Below, piece after piece: positions 7,886 to 17,567 of a stretch of DNA of 64,000 nucleotides. The stretch lies in contig UCEY01000044.1 of assembly GCA_900471605.1 (NCBI GenBank), forward strand, positions 144,101 to 208,100, read 5' to 3'. The stretch's first letter is position 1; every line of letters begins with the position of its first letter. The notes beneath the pieces are model-generated. The model was given only the letters and a program-made list of their open reading frames with translations. It was not told the DNA's origin and ran no database searches. This DNA is from Hyphomicrobiales bacterium. Its GTDB lineage: Bacteria; Pseudomonadota; Alphaproteobacteria; Rhizobiales; Rhizobiaceae. A program made the position numbers and the translations under genes.

Positions 7886-9457
7886 ATGAACGACAAGAGC
7901 AAAAAGCCCCAGAAACTCAAGGCCCGCCTGCCGCGCGGCTTCGTCGATCGCACCAGTGCCGATATCCATGCCACCAACGAGATGACCGCCAAGATCCGCG
8001 AGGTCTACGAACGCTACGGTTTCGATCCGGTCGAGACGCCGCTGTTCGAATATACCGACGCGCTCGGAAAATTCCTGCCCGACAGCGATCGTCCGAACGA
8101 GGGCGTGTTCTCGCTGCAGGATGACGACGACCAGTGGATGAGCCTGCGTTACGACCTGACGGCGCCGCTCGCCCGCCACGTGGCGGAGAATTTCAACGAG
8201 ATCCAGCTGCCGTTCCGCACCTATCGCGCCGGCTACGTGTTCCGCAACGAAAAGCCGGGCCCGGGCCGTTTCCGCCAGTTCATGCAGTTCGATGCCGATA
8301 CGGTCGGCGCGCCTGGCGTCCAGGCGGATGCCGAAATGTGCATGATGATGGCCGACACGATGGAAGCGCTCGGCATCAAGCGCGGCGATTATGTGATCCG
8401 CGTCAACAACCGCAAGGTTTTGGATGGGGTGATGGAGGCGATCGGGCTTGGGGGCGACGACAAGGCTGGCCAGCGCTTGAACGTATTACGTGCCATCGAC
8501 AAGCTCGACAAGTTCGGCCCCGAGGGCGTGCGCCTCCTGCTCGGCGCGGGCCGCAAGGATGAATCCGGGGACTTTACCAAGGGTGCGGGTCTCGGCGACG
8601 AGCAGATCGAAAAGGTGCTCTTCTTCGTCGGCATCAAGGACTATGCCGAAAGCGCTGCCGAACTTGGCATCCTCGTCGCCGGCACGGCGCAAGGCGGCGA
8701 AGGTGTCGACGAACTGAACACGATCGGCGCGCTTGCCGTCAGCGCAGGTTATGGCCCGGATCGCATCAAGATCGACCCCTCCGTCGTCCGCGGCCTCGAA
8801 TACTACACCGGCCCGGTCTTCGAAGCCGAACTCACCTTCGACGTCACCAACGAAAAAGGCGAAAAGGTCGTGTTCGGCTCGGTCGGCGGCGGTGGGCGTT
8901 ATGACGGCCTCGTATCGCGCTTCATGGGGCAGCCGGTTCCCGCGACCGGGTTCTCGATCGGCGTCTCGCGCCTGATGACGGCGCTGAAGAACCTCGGCAA
9001 GCTCGGCCAGGACGAGGTGATCGCTCCGGTTCTGATCACCGTCATGGATGGCGATGTCGAGAGCATGGGCCGTTACCAGCGCTTCACCCAGGCGCTGCGC
9101 AACGAAGGCATCCGCGCCGAAATGTACCAGGGCAACTGGAAGAAGTTCGGCAACCAGCTGAAATATGCCGACCGCCGCGGCTGCCCGATCGCCATTATCC
9201 AGGGCGGCGACGAGCGGGCTCAAGGGGTCGTGCAGCTGAAGGACCTGATCGAGGGCAAGCGCCTTTCCGGCGAGATCGAGGACAATGCCAGCTGGCGAGA
9301 GGCGCGTGTGGCGCAGGAGACCGTTCCCGAGGCGGATCTGGTCGCCAAGGTGAAGGAAATTCTCGCTGCCCAGGCGGAGGATCGGAAAAGATCAGGGGAT
9401 GGACACTCCATTTCTTATGATCCCAATCAATCCGGGGATACCGACGATGATGTTTGA
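7886..9457 (+). CDS. hisS: Histidyl-tRNA synthetase
   Basis: This class II aminoacyl-tRNA synthetase charges tRNA-His. The 523 residues include motif 2 (FRTYRAGYVFRNEKPGPGRF), the histidine-binding block GLEYYTGPVFEAE, motif 3 (GFSIGVSRLM) and a C-terminal anticodon-binding domain from about residue 390 (PVLITVMDGDVESMGRY). The N-terminal KARLPRGFVDR is typical. A gene for the histidine pathway regulator hisZ and then hisG follow on the same strand, an arrangement common in rhizobia. The last 25 residues are a low-complexity acidic tail. A palindromic repeat separates it from hisZ. Confidence 0.95.
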   Translation: MNDKSKKPQKLKARLPRGFVDRTSADIHATNEMTAKIREVYERYGFDPVETPLFEYTDALGKFLPDSDRPNEGVFSLQDDDDQWMSLRYDLTAPLARHVAENFNEIQLPFRTYRAGYVFRNEKPGPGRFRQFMQFDADTVGAPGVQADAEMCMMMADTMEALGIKRGDYVIRVNNRKVLDGVMEAIGLGGDDKAGQRLNVLRAIDKLDKFGPEGVRLLLGAGRKDESGDFTKGAGLGDEQIEKVLFFVGIKDYAESAAELGILVAGTAQGGEGVDELNTIGALAVSAGYGPDRIKIDPSVVRGLEYYTGPVFEAELTFDVTNEKGEKVVFGSVGGGGRYDGLVSRFMGQPVPATGFSIGVSRLMTALKNLGKLGQDEVIAPVLITVMDGDVESMGRYQRFTQALRNEGIRAEMYQGNWKKFGNQLKYADRRGCPIAIIQGGDERAQGVVQLKDLIEGKRLSGEIEDNASWREARVAQETVPEADLVAKVKEILAAQAEDRKRSGDGHSISYDPNQSGDTDDDV

Positions 9458-9466
9458 GAGGGAATT

Positions 9467-9605
9467 GCCCCTCACCCTAACCCTCTCCCCGCGGGCGGGG
9501 CGAGGGGACCTGCCCCGCGATGCGTTTCGGGTGTGGTGGAACGGCGCGGCAAGTTCCTTCTCCCCGTCAGAACGGGGAGAAGGTGGCGGCAGCCGGATGA
9601 GGGGC
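9467..9605. repeat. Rhizobial palindromic intergenic repeat between hisS and hisZ
   Basis: The left arm (GCCCCTCACCCTAACCCTCT at 9467) and the right arm (ending GCCGGATGAGGGGC near 9605) pair imperfectly across about 140 bases. Smaller hairpins lie inside, CCCCGCGGGCGGGG at 9487-9500 and TCTCCCCGTC/AACGGGGAGA at 9559-9580. This layout matches the dispersed palindromic repeats seen in many rhizobial genomes. If transcribed it would form a strong RNA structure and could separate hisS from hisZG expression. Confidence 0.75.
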
Positions 9606-9631
9606 ACTCCCCCGGAGCCGGGAGCGATCCC

Positions 9632-10753
9632 ATGCCCCTGATCGACATGCCCGACTTCTCCGCCGACCTCCTCGCCGAATTTGCCGCCCGCCGCACCGAG
9701 CGGGTCAATACGCCGGTCATCCAGCCGGCCGAACCGTTCCTCGACATGGCCGGCGAGGATCTGCGCCGCCGGATTTTCCTCACCGAAAGCGAGACCGGCG
9801 CCAATCTCTGCCTGCGTCCGGAATTCACCATTCCGGTCTGCCTGCGCCACATCGAAACCGCCACCGGCACCCCGAAACGGTATTCCTATCTCGGCGAGGT
9901 CTTCCGCCAGCGCCGCGAGGGTTCCCACGAATTCTACCAGGCCGGCATCGAGGATCTCGGCGACAAGGATATCGCCAGTTCCGACGCCCGCGCCATAGGC
10001 GATGCGACCGGCATCCTGAAGGCACTGCTGCCCGGCAAAAAACTCAGCCTGACGCTCGGCGACCAGGCGGTGTTCGAGGCGGTGGTCAAGGCGCTCGGCC
10101 TGCCGTTCGGCTGGCAGCGGCGGCTGATCCACGCCTTCGGTGACATGGAACACCTCGAAGCGCTGCTGGAACGGCTCGCAAGGCCGCAGCCGGTCACCGG
10201 CCTTGATCCTGAGATCGCCGAACTGATCGCCTCGGACAACGAGGCGGACCTCGTCACCCGCATCGACCGCACCATGCAGGAGACCGGTTATTCCACCAAT
10301 GCCAGCCGTTCGCCAACCGAAATCGCGAGAAGGCTCAAGGAAAAGCTGGAACTGGCGGAAACCCGGCTCGATGGTACGGCTCTGCTGCTGCTGCGGGAAT
10401 TCCTGACGCTGCAATTGCCGCTCGCCGATGCGCCCGCCGCTCTGGCCGGCTTTGCCGATGCCGCCGACCTGAAGCTCGGCCCCGCCGTGTCCCGCTTCGA
10501 CGCCCGGCTTGCCGCACTCGCCAATGCCGGCGCCGATCTGTCCGCGATGACCTACCGCGCCGCCTTCGGCCGCCCGCTCGACTATTATACCGGCCTCGTC
10601 TTCGAAGTGACCGAAGCGGGCTCACCCGCCGTGCTCGCCGGCGGCGGCCGTTTCGACCGGCTGCTGACCCTGCTCGGGGCAAAGGAGCATATCCCGGCGG
10701 TCGGTTTCTCGCTCTGGCTCGACCGGATCGAAACCGCGAGGGCCACGAGATGA
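9632..10753 (+). CDS. hisZ: ATP phosphoribosyltransferase regulatory subunit HisZ
   Basis: HisZ is a catalytically inactive HisS paralogue that pairs with short-form HisG and confers feedback control by histidine. From MPLIDMPDFSADLLAEF the protein has 373 residues. It keeps the synthetase core (LCLRPEFTIPVC, YSYLGEVFRQRREG, FGRPLDYYTGLVFEV, AVGFSLWLDRIE) but lacks the anticodon-binding domain. The longer open frame from 9533 lies inside the palindromic repeat and is rejected. Its TGA overlaps the hisG ATG in an ATGA junction, so the two subunits are translationally coupled. Confidence 0.92.
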   Translation: MPLIDMPDFSADLLAEFAARRTERVNTPVIQPAEPFLDMAGEDLRRRIFLTESETGANLCLRPEFTIPVCLRHIETATGTPKRYSYLGEVFRQRREGSHEFYQAGIEDLGDKDIASSDARAIGDATGILKALLPGKKLSLTLGDQAVFEAVVKALGLPFGWQRRLIHAFGDMEHLEALLERLARPQPVTGLDPEIAELIASDNEADLVTRIDRTMQETGYSTNASRSPTEIARRLKEKLELAETRLDGTALLLLREFLTLQLPLADAPAALAGFADAADLKLGPAVSRFDARLAALANAGADLSAMTYRAAFGRPLDYYTGLVFEVTEAGSPAVLAGGGRFDRLLTLLGAKEHIPAVGFSLWLDRIETARATR

Positions 10754-11448
10754 GCACGATCACCATCGCTCTGCCCTCCAAGGGCCGCATCAAGGAAGAT
10801 ACCGCAACAGTCTTCGAACGCGCCGGGCTTGCCATTTCCGCCGTCGGCAACGACCGTTCCTATCGCGGCCGCATCGAGGGAATTGAGGGCGTCGAGATCG
10901 CCTATCTCTCGGCCTCCGAGATCGCCCGTGAACTGGCAAGCGGCGCCGTGGATTTCGGCGTCACCGGCGAGGACCTAGTGCGCGAAGGCATGGCCGGCGC
11001 CGACGGACGCGTGGAGTTCTGCGCCCGCCTCGGCTTCGGCCAGGCGGATGTGGTGGTCGCGGTGCCGGAAATCTGGCTCGACGTGGAAACCATGGCCGAC
11101 CTCGGCGACGTGGCGGCGGATTTCCGCGCCCGTCATGGTCGCCGGCTGCAGATCGCCACGAAATACTGGCGGCTTACCCAGCAGTTCTTTTCGAGCCAGC
11201 ACGGCATCCAGCTCTACCGCATCGTCGAAAGCCTCGGCGCCACGGAAGGCGCGCCGGCTGCCGGCCAGGCGGATATCATCGTCGATATCACTTCGACGGG
11301 CTCGACGCTTCGCGCCAACCACCTGAAGATCCTGTCGGATGGCGTGATCCTGAAGTCGGAGGCCTGCCTCGTGCGGGCGCGCAACCCGGGTCACGAGGAA
11401 GACCCTCGGATTGCCAGGATCGTGGAGGCCGTGCGCGCCGCGCTCTGA
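10750..11448 (+). CDS. hisG: ATP phosphoribosyltransferase catalytic subunit (short form)
   Basis: HisG catalyses the first step of histidine synthesis, joining ATP and PRPP. The 232 residues are the short form, which needs HisZ. Motifs seen are ITIALPSKGRIKEDT at the N-terminus, FGVTGEDLVREG, ATKYWRLTQQFF, and the PRPP-binding block ADIIVDITSTGSTLRANHLK. The long-form regulatory C-terminal domain is absent, which agrees with the adjacent hisZ. It overlaps hisZ by 4 bases. Confidence 0.95.
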   Translation: MSTITIALPSKGRIKEDTATVFERAGLAISAVGNDRSYRGRIEGIEGVEIAYLSASEIARELASGAVDFGVTGEDLVREGMAGADGRVEFCARLGFGQADVVVAVPEIWLDVETMADLGDVAADFRARHGRRLQIATKYWRLTQQFFSSQHGIQLYRIVESLGATEGAPAAGQADIIVDITSTGSTLRANHLKILSDGVILKSEACLVRARNPGHEEDPRIARIVEAVRAAL

Positions 11449-11471
11449 ATTCCAGGAGGAGGAGATCACCC

Positions 11472-11876
11472 ATGCATATTACCGGCGGATGCCATTGCGG
11501 GCGGACGACCTATCAAGCGGAACTCGATCCGCAGCGGGTCGTCATCTGCCATTGCTCGGACTGCCAGAAGCTGACCGGCTCTCCCTTCCGCGTCACGGCG
11601 ATCGTTGCCGACAGCGACCTGACGATTACCGGCAGCCAGCCGAAAATGTACAAGCGGGTGGCCGAGAGCGGCCGCGTCCGTCAGCAGTATTTCTGCCCCG
11701 AATGCGGCTCGCAGCTGTTCGTCAATGGCGAGGGCGAGGCGGCAAAGATCTGGGGCGTCCGCTGGGGCAGCATCGACCAGCGGCTGGAAATCAAGCCGCA
11801 ACGGCAGGTCTGGTGCCGCTCGGCACCGTCCTGGCTTGCGGATATCGGCGAACTGCCGGCCAAGGAAAAGGACTGA
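11472..11876 (+). CDS. GFA/CENP-V family zinc protein
   Basis: This 134-residue protein of the glutathione-dependent formaldehyde-activating (GFA) fold starts MHITGGCHCGRTTYQ. Its zinc ligands are visible: GGCHCG, ICHCSDCQKLTGSPFRV and FCPECGSQLFV. Despite the family name, most members have no proven formaldehyde activity, so the function here is open. AGGAGGAGGAG precedes the ATG. It lies 23 bases after hisG on the same strand and may be read with the his genes. A strong terminator follows. Confidence 0.85.
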   Translation: MHITGGCHCGRTTYQAELDPQRVVICHCSDCQKLTGSPFRVTAIVADSDLTITGSQPKMYKRVAESGRVRQQYFCPECGSQLFVNGEGEAAKIWGVRWGSIDQRLEIKPQRQVWCRSAPSWLADIGELPAKEKD

Positions 11877-11887
11877 AAACAAAAAAA

Positions 11888-11916
11888 GCCCGCCGGACTT
11901 TATCGGTCCGGCGGGC
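11888..11916. terminator. Bidirectional terminator between the GFA and DoxX genes
   Basis: An 11-bp stem GCCCGCCGGAC / GTCCGGCGGGC with a short loop is preceded by an A-run, which reads as a T-run for the minus strand. It separates the convergent GFA and DoxX genes. Confidence 0.75.
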
Positions 11917-11942
11917 AGTCTTGGGCAGGGAATTTTGAGAGC

Positions 11943-12392
11943 TTAGGCAGCGATTGCGACAGAACCGCGGCGGGCGTCGATCGAAAATGCACCGGCGCCG
12001 ACGGCGGCAAGAGCCAGGAAACCACCGGCAATCGTCAGGTTTTTCATCATGCTGAGCTGGTTGAACATGGTCAGCAGGCCGTTTGCGGCATCCGGGAAGC
12101 CCGGGATGGCGATCGTGCCGGAATGGAAGACGAGCGCGGTGAAGGCCGAGAACAGCGCCAGCAGGATTGCGGCGATGCGGGTCTGGAAACCGGTCAGGAT
12201 GGCGAAGCCGCCAGCAACTTCGAACACGGCGACGAGATAGGTGAGCAGCGTTGCAGCCGGGATGCCGGCGCCGGTGATCATGCCGGCGGTGCCGGCCGGG
12301 TCGCCGAACTTCTGGAAGCCCGACAGGATGAACATGCCGGACAGAAGGACGCGGCCGACGAGAAGCAGGGAATTGGTAGCGGTGGTGGACAT
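11943..12392 (-). CDS. DoxX family membrane protein
   Basis: This 149-residue inner-membrane protein has four predicted helices: LLLVGRVLLSGMFILSGFQK, LLTYLVAVFEVAGGFAILTG, IAAILLALFSAFTALVFH and LTIAGGFLALAAVGAGAF. The pattern SGFQKFGDPAG after helix 1 and FNQLSMMKNLTIAGG before helix 4 are typical DoxX features. DoxX proteins have been linked to redox or thiosulfate metabolism, but the substrate here is unknown. The start at MSTTATNSLLL is supported by GGAG about 8 bases upstream; the longer frame adds 39 unrelated residues. Confidence 0.85.
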   Translation of the reverse strand: MSTTATNSLLLVGRVLLSGMFILSGFQKFGDPAGTAGMITGAGIPAATLLTYLVAVFEVAGGFAILTGFQTRIAAILLALFSAFTALVFHSGTIAIPGFPDAANGLLTMFNQLSMMKNLTIAGGFLALAAVGAGAFSIDARRGSVAIAA

Positions 12393-12529
12393 TTTGGATC
12401 TCCGGATCAGTGTCCTTGATTGGACACGCGGTTGAATTCTCTGGGACCCTATGTGCCTCATTTCCCCCGTCTTCGGAAGATGAACGATGATTGACGGTTT
12501 GTTCGACAAAAGAGAACGATCGTCCGCAA

Positions 12530-14071
12530 TCAGCTTTCCTCGATGCGGCGCGCATCCTCCGGCAGAACCGAAAGTTCGCGCCAGTCGATCTCTTCCAGCA
12601 GCAGATTGTACTCGTCGACATTGACCTTGTGGACCAAGCGAAGCCTTTCCAGCTCCTCCCGCTGTCCGGCGATCGCCTTCAGGGCCAGCCGCCGGTAGGT
12701 GTCGAGCGATTTCGCGTCCTCGGTCCGCGAGGCGGCCTGCTGCTCGATGCGGAATTTCGAACGCAGCAGGTCGGCCTCGGCTTCCGTCGCTCCGTCCAGT
12801 TTGGAAAGGCCGGCGAGCGCGATCTTGCCGCGCAGGACGGCAAGTTCCCCATGCCCTTCGGCGCGGCGGTCAAGGCCGAGCCAGCGGATGATCGGGGTGA
12901 GCGTCAGTCCCTGGACGACGAGGGTTGCTAGAACCACCGCAAACGCCGTCAGCACCACCACGTCGCGCTGCGGAAAGTCCGCCGGCAGGGCGAAGGCGGT
13001 CGCGAGCGTCACCAGCCCGCGCATGCCGCACCAGCCGGCCAAAAGCGCCTGCGTCACCGTCGCGGGTTCGGGCCTGCCACGGCGCAGTTCATACCAGGAA
13101 TTGACCCGGTTGAAGCCGAGGCAGACAACGAAACGCACGGCAATGACGATCACGATCGTGAGCAGCGAAAACGTCGCCGCATCCCAAAGGTGGTCTGCCG
13201 GCATTCCGCCGACGATGTCGCGAACCTGCATGCCCATCAGCAGGAAGGCCATGACGTTGAGCACGAAGACGACGGCGGTCCAGACCGCATAGGACTGCAC
13301 GCGCATGCGCGCCGAGGAACGCGCTTCGCTGCTTCTGGCGAGCGTCATCGCGAAGGCGACGATGGCGAGAACCGCCGACAGGCCGAGGCGTTCGGCGATG
13401 ATCCAGAGAAGGAAGGTCTGCACGAATTGCAGGAGGATGCCGCCGAGCGTGCCGGCGACGAAGCGCATGAGATAGCGGACTACGCCTGCCGCGAGAATAC
13501 CGAGCAGGATGCCGCCCGGCACCGCAAGGGAAAGATGCAGCGCCACCGCGGTGTCGAGATTGCCGGCCGATTGAACGGAAAGCGCCGCGTCGAAGATCAA
13601 GAGCGCCGCGGCATCGTTGAACAGGCTTTCGCCCCGAAGGACGGTGTCGGTGCTGCGCGGGATCGACATCGACGACAGCACCGCCGTTGCGGCCGCCGCA
13701 TCGGGCGGAGCGACGATCGCGCCGAGCACGAGTGCGGCTGCAATCGGCAATCCGGCGACAGTCCATCCGACGAAGGCGACGGCTGCCGCGGTGACGCAGA
13801 CGCCGCCGATCGCAAACACCAGCAGCGGCAGCCAGAACCGGCGGGCGATCCCCAGCGGAAAATCGAAGGCGGCGTCCAGCAGCGCCGGCGCGATGAACAG
13901 CGCCAGGGCGGTGTGCGGATCAAGCGAGATATAGGGCATGCCCGGCACCAGTGCGACGGCCGCACCCGCGAGTGCCAGCATCGATGGATAGGGCACGGAA
14001 AGCCGGCGCGAGATCTGCAGGAGCACGATCGCGACAAGCAGCAGGACGAGCAGGCTCTCGAAGAAACTCAT
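12530..14071 (-). CDS. Na+/H+ antiporter (CPA1/NhaP family)
   Basis: This 513-residue inner-membrane cation/proton exchanger has about 12 hydrophobic segments over the first 400 residues. The CPA1 ion-site motif LGAIVAPPDAAAATAVL lies near residue 117, followed by GESLFNDAAALLIFD. A soluble C-terminal region of about 110 residues (from RRAEGHGELAVLRGKIALAG) is probably cytoplasmic and regulatory. It works in pH and sodium homeostasis. The gene stands alone, downstream of the groEL terminator, and is probably expressed from its own promoter in the 142-base gap. Confidence 0.88.
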   Translation of the reverse strand: MSFFESLLVLLLVAIVLLQISRRLSVPYPSMLALAGAAVALVPGMPYISLDPHTALALFIAPALLDAAFDFPLGIARRFWLPLLVFAIGGVCVTAAAVAFVGWTVAGLPIAAALVLGAIVAPPDAAAATAVLSSMSIPRSTDTVLRGESLFNDAAALLIFDAALSVQSAGNLDTAVALHLSLAVPGGILLGILAAGVVRYLMRFVAGTLGGILLQFVQTFLLWIIAERLGLSAVLAIVAFAMTLARSSEARSSARMRVQSYAVWTAVVFVLNVMAFLLMGMQVRDIVGGMPADHLWDAATFSLLTIVIVIAVRFVVCLGFNRVNSWYELRRGRPEPATVTQALLAGWCGMRGLVTLATAFALPADFPQRDVVVLTAFAVVLATLVVQGLTLTPIIRWLGLDRRAEGHGELAVLRGKIALAGLSKLDGATEAEADLLRSKFRIEQQAASRTEDAKSLDTYRRLALKAIAGQREELERLRLVHKVNVDEYNLLLEEIDWRELSVLPEDARRIEES

Positions 14072-14146
14072 GGAGCGACTGTAATTGCCGATCGCGCCGT
14101 TGTCAGCGGCCTTTGCTCGAGGCCCGCAAAAAGCCGGATAAACAAA

Positions 14147-14172
14147 AAGGGCGATCCGAAGACCGCCCTTTC
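14147..14172 (-). terminator. Terminator of the groES-groEL operon
   Basis: The stem AAAGGGCG / CGCCCTTT flanks a 10-base loop and is followed on the minus strand by TTTGTTT. It lies about 45 bases after the groEL stop codon. Confidence 0.75.
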
Positions 14173-14213
14173 CGAACTGAACCGGCTGGCTCAGATGTGA
14201 AGACCCGAAGGTC

Positions 14214-15857
<1,644 letters not shown>

Positions 15858-15916
15858 TTTGATAACTCCTGAAAAGGGGTGTCAGCGATTTCGAATGAAG
15901 AGCAACCGGCTGGAAA

Positions 15917-16213
15917 TCAGCCGATGATGCCCATGATGTCGGATTCCTTCATGATCAGAAGGTCTTCGCCATCGAGCTTGACTTCGGTGCCCGACCACTT
16001 GCCGAACAGGACGCGATCGCCGGCCTTGACGTCGAGAGCGGTGATGTTGCCCTTGTCGTCGCGGGTGCCGGTGCCGACGGCGACGATTTCGCCTTCCTGC
16101 GGCTTTTCCTTGGCGGTATCAGGAATGATGATGCCGCCCTTGGTCTTGGCTTCGGATTCGACGCGACGAACAACGACGCGGTCGTGAAGGGGGCGGAAAT
16201 TGGTGCTTGCCAT
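15917..16213 (-). CDS. groES: Co-chaperonin GroES (10 kDa)
   Basis: This 98-residue GroES caps the GroEL ring. The N-terminus NFRPLHDRVVVRRVESE, the mobile-loop region KTKGGIIIPDTAKEKPQEG and the C-terminal block RVLFGKWSGTEVKLDGEDLL are typical. It is the first gene of the operon, with a promoter and CIRCE element about 55-120 bases upstream. Confidence 0.98.
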   Translation of the reverse strand: MASTNFRPLHDRVVVRRVESEAKTKGGIIIPDTAKEKPQEGEIVAVGTGTRDDKGNITALDVKAGDRVLFGKWSGTEVKLDGEDLLIMKESDIMGIIG

Positions 16214-16268
16214 TGTCTAATCCCTCGATCAAATGACATGGACGGGTGGAACCCGTATCTCGGTGCTG

Positions 16269-16295
16269 TTAGCACTCCCGGGTAGAGAGTGCCAG
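16269..16295 (-). promoter_or_regulatory. CIRCE operator for HrcA
   Basis: TTAGCACTC - 9 bases - GAGTGCCAG matches the CIRCE consensus (TTAGCACTC-N9-GAGTGCTAA) in 16 of 18 arm positions. It sits 56 bases upstream of groES and just downstream of the predicted -10 box, where the HrcA repressor would block transcription at normal temperature. Confidence 0.93.
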
Positions 16296-16302
16296 CCGCG
16301 TC

Positions 16303-16331
16303 GAGATAAGGGTGGCAGGCGGATGAGTCAA
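16303..16331 (-). promoter_or_regulatory. Predicted groES-groEL promoter
   Basis: On the minus strand TTGACT (16326-16331), a 17-base spacer and TATCTC (16303-16308) form a good vegetative-type promoter. The expected start of transcription falls at the edge of the CIRCE element. A heat-shock sigma factor site could overlap but is not distinguishable by eye. Confidence 0.6.
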
Positions 16332-16452
16332 GAACGGCCGTAAAATTTTCGAGACGGCTCGGGACCTCATACGAAATACGCTTAACGATACGGATGCTGA
16401 TAAACGCCTGCGCTTGGCGAACGGACCGCCGTCTTTGGCACATCGGGCTTTC

Positions 16453-16515
16453 AGTTCCGGCCACCCCGCCGGGCAGGTCGGCATGTTGCACTGGACTTTG
16501 GTGGAAGAAAGGCGC
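16453..16515 (+). pseudogene. Relic of a chrA-type chromate transporter gene (N-terminal fragment)
   Basis: These 63 bases align without gaps to the start region of the intact chrA (17652-17714) with 50 matches by my count. In the same frame they read SSGHPAGQVGMLHWTLVEER, against SFGGPAGQIGLMHRMLVEER in ChrA. After this block the frame degenerates, with only a trace of similarity. It is therefore a remnant of a second or former chrA copy. The rest of the 528-base gap between groES and the next gene holds the groES control region on the left and a GAGGGGAC ribosome-binding site on the right. Confidence 0.7.
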
Positions 16516-16741
16516 GGATCGAAAGAGCACGGCCGGCAAGCGTGTTTTCACCGCTGTCGCCGAGCCGTCGCGGCTGTCGAGGCGCATTCCGGCCTGTCTG
16601 GAAATCAAAATGCTGCCTTGACTCGATTTCCAGTATCCCGTTTAACGTAATCATGGGGTTTGCGAATGCCCCACGAGGCGCCATGCCGAAGTTCGCGTCC
16701 TTCATATGGTTTTCACATATGGCTCTTAGAGGGGACGTAAC

Positions 16742-17560
16742 ATGGCGAATTTTAACACGATTTCCTGTGAAAAGCTGGCCCGTCTCATCGGCACGCCCAA
16801 GGCGCCCGTCATCATAGACGTTCGCACGCCCGAAGATTTCGCCGAAAACCCTTTCCTGCTGCCGGCTTCGCTGAGGCGCGACTATTCGGATGTCGCCGAT
16901 TGGGCGGGGTCGTTTCGCGGCCGCTGGGTCGTTGTCGTCTGTCAGAAGGGCCGCAAGCTGAGCGAGGGTGTTGCCGCCTTTCTGCGCCTGGCCGGCGCCG
17001 AGGCCGAAAATCTCGAAGATGGCTTCGAAGGCTGGCGTGACCTTGGCTTGCCGCTCCTGCCGGCCGAGAAACTGCCTCCGCGCAATACCAATGGCGCGAC
17101 GCTTTGGGTCACGCGTACCAGACCGAAGATAGACCGGATCGCCTGTCCCTGGCTCATCCGCCGTTTCGTGGATCCGGTCGCCGCATTTCTCTTCGTCGCG
17201 GCCCCTGAGGTCGAGGCGGTGGCCGAGCGGTTCGGCGCCACCCCGTTCGATGTCGACGGCGTGTTCTGGAGCCATCGCGGAGAACTCTGCAGCTTCGATG
17301 TCATGGTCGAGGAATTCGGCCTGTCGCTGCCGGCCCTGGGCCAGATGGCGAGGATCGTTCGCGGCGCCGATACCGACCGGCTCGATCTCGAACCGCAGGC
17401 GGCCGGACTTCTGGCCATATCGCTCGGCCTGTCGCGCATGTATGCCAGCGATCTGGAACAGCTTGATCAGGGCATGCTGATCTATGACGCGCTCTATCGG
17501 TGGGCGCGCGACGCGATGGACGAAAAGCACGACTGGGTGGTCCGGGGTGGAAAAGGGTGA
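16742..17560 (+). CDS. Rhodanese - ChrB chromate resistance fusion protein
   Basis: This 272-residue cytoplasmic protein joins two domains. Residues 1-105 form a rhodanese-like domain (PVIIDVRTPEDFAEN, then VVVVCQKGRKLSEGVAAFL, with the Cys of the active loop). Residues 115-265 match the C-terminal ChrB/chromate-resistance domain (WVTRTRPKIDRIACPWLIRR, FDVDGVFWSHRGELCSFD). ChrB acts as a chromate sensor or accessory factor for the ChrA pump. It overlaps no gene but ends only 7 bases before the chrA start, so the two form an operon. The role of the rhodanese part is unknown; it may reduce or sense oxidised sulfur species. Confidence 0.85.
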   Translation: MANFNTISCEKLARLIGTPKAPVIIDVRTPEDFAENPFLLPASLRRDYSDVADWAGSFRGRWVVVVCQKGRKLSEGVAAFLRLAGAEAENLEDGFEGWRDLGLPLLPAEKLPPRNTNGATLWVTRTRPKIDRIACPWLIRRFVDPVAAFLFVAAPEVEAVAERFGATPFDVDGVFWSHRGELCSFDVMVEEFGLSLPALGQMARIVRGADTDRLDLEPQAAGLLAISLGLSRMYASDLEQLDQGMLIYDALYRWARDAMDEKHDWVVRGGKG

Positions 17561-17567
17561 GGCGGTG

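Noticed and set aside
9533..9631. 33-residue N-terminal extension of hisZ
   Set aside because: It lies inside the palindromic repeat; the protein start at 9632 matches HisZ proteins.
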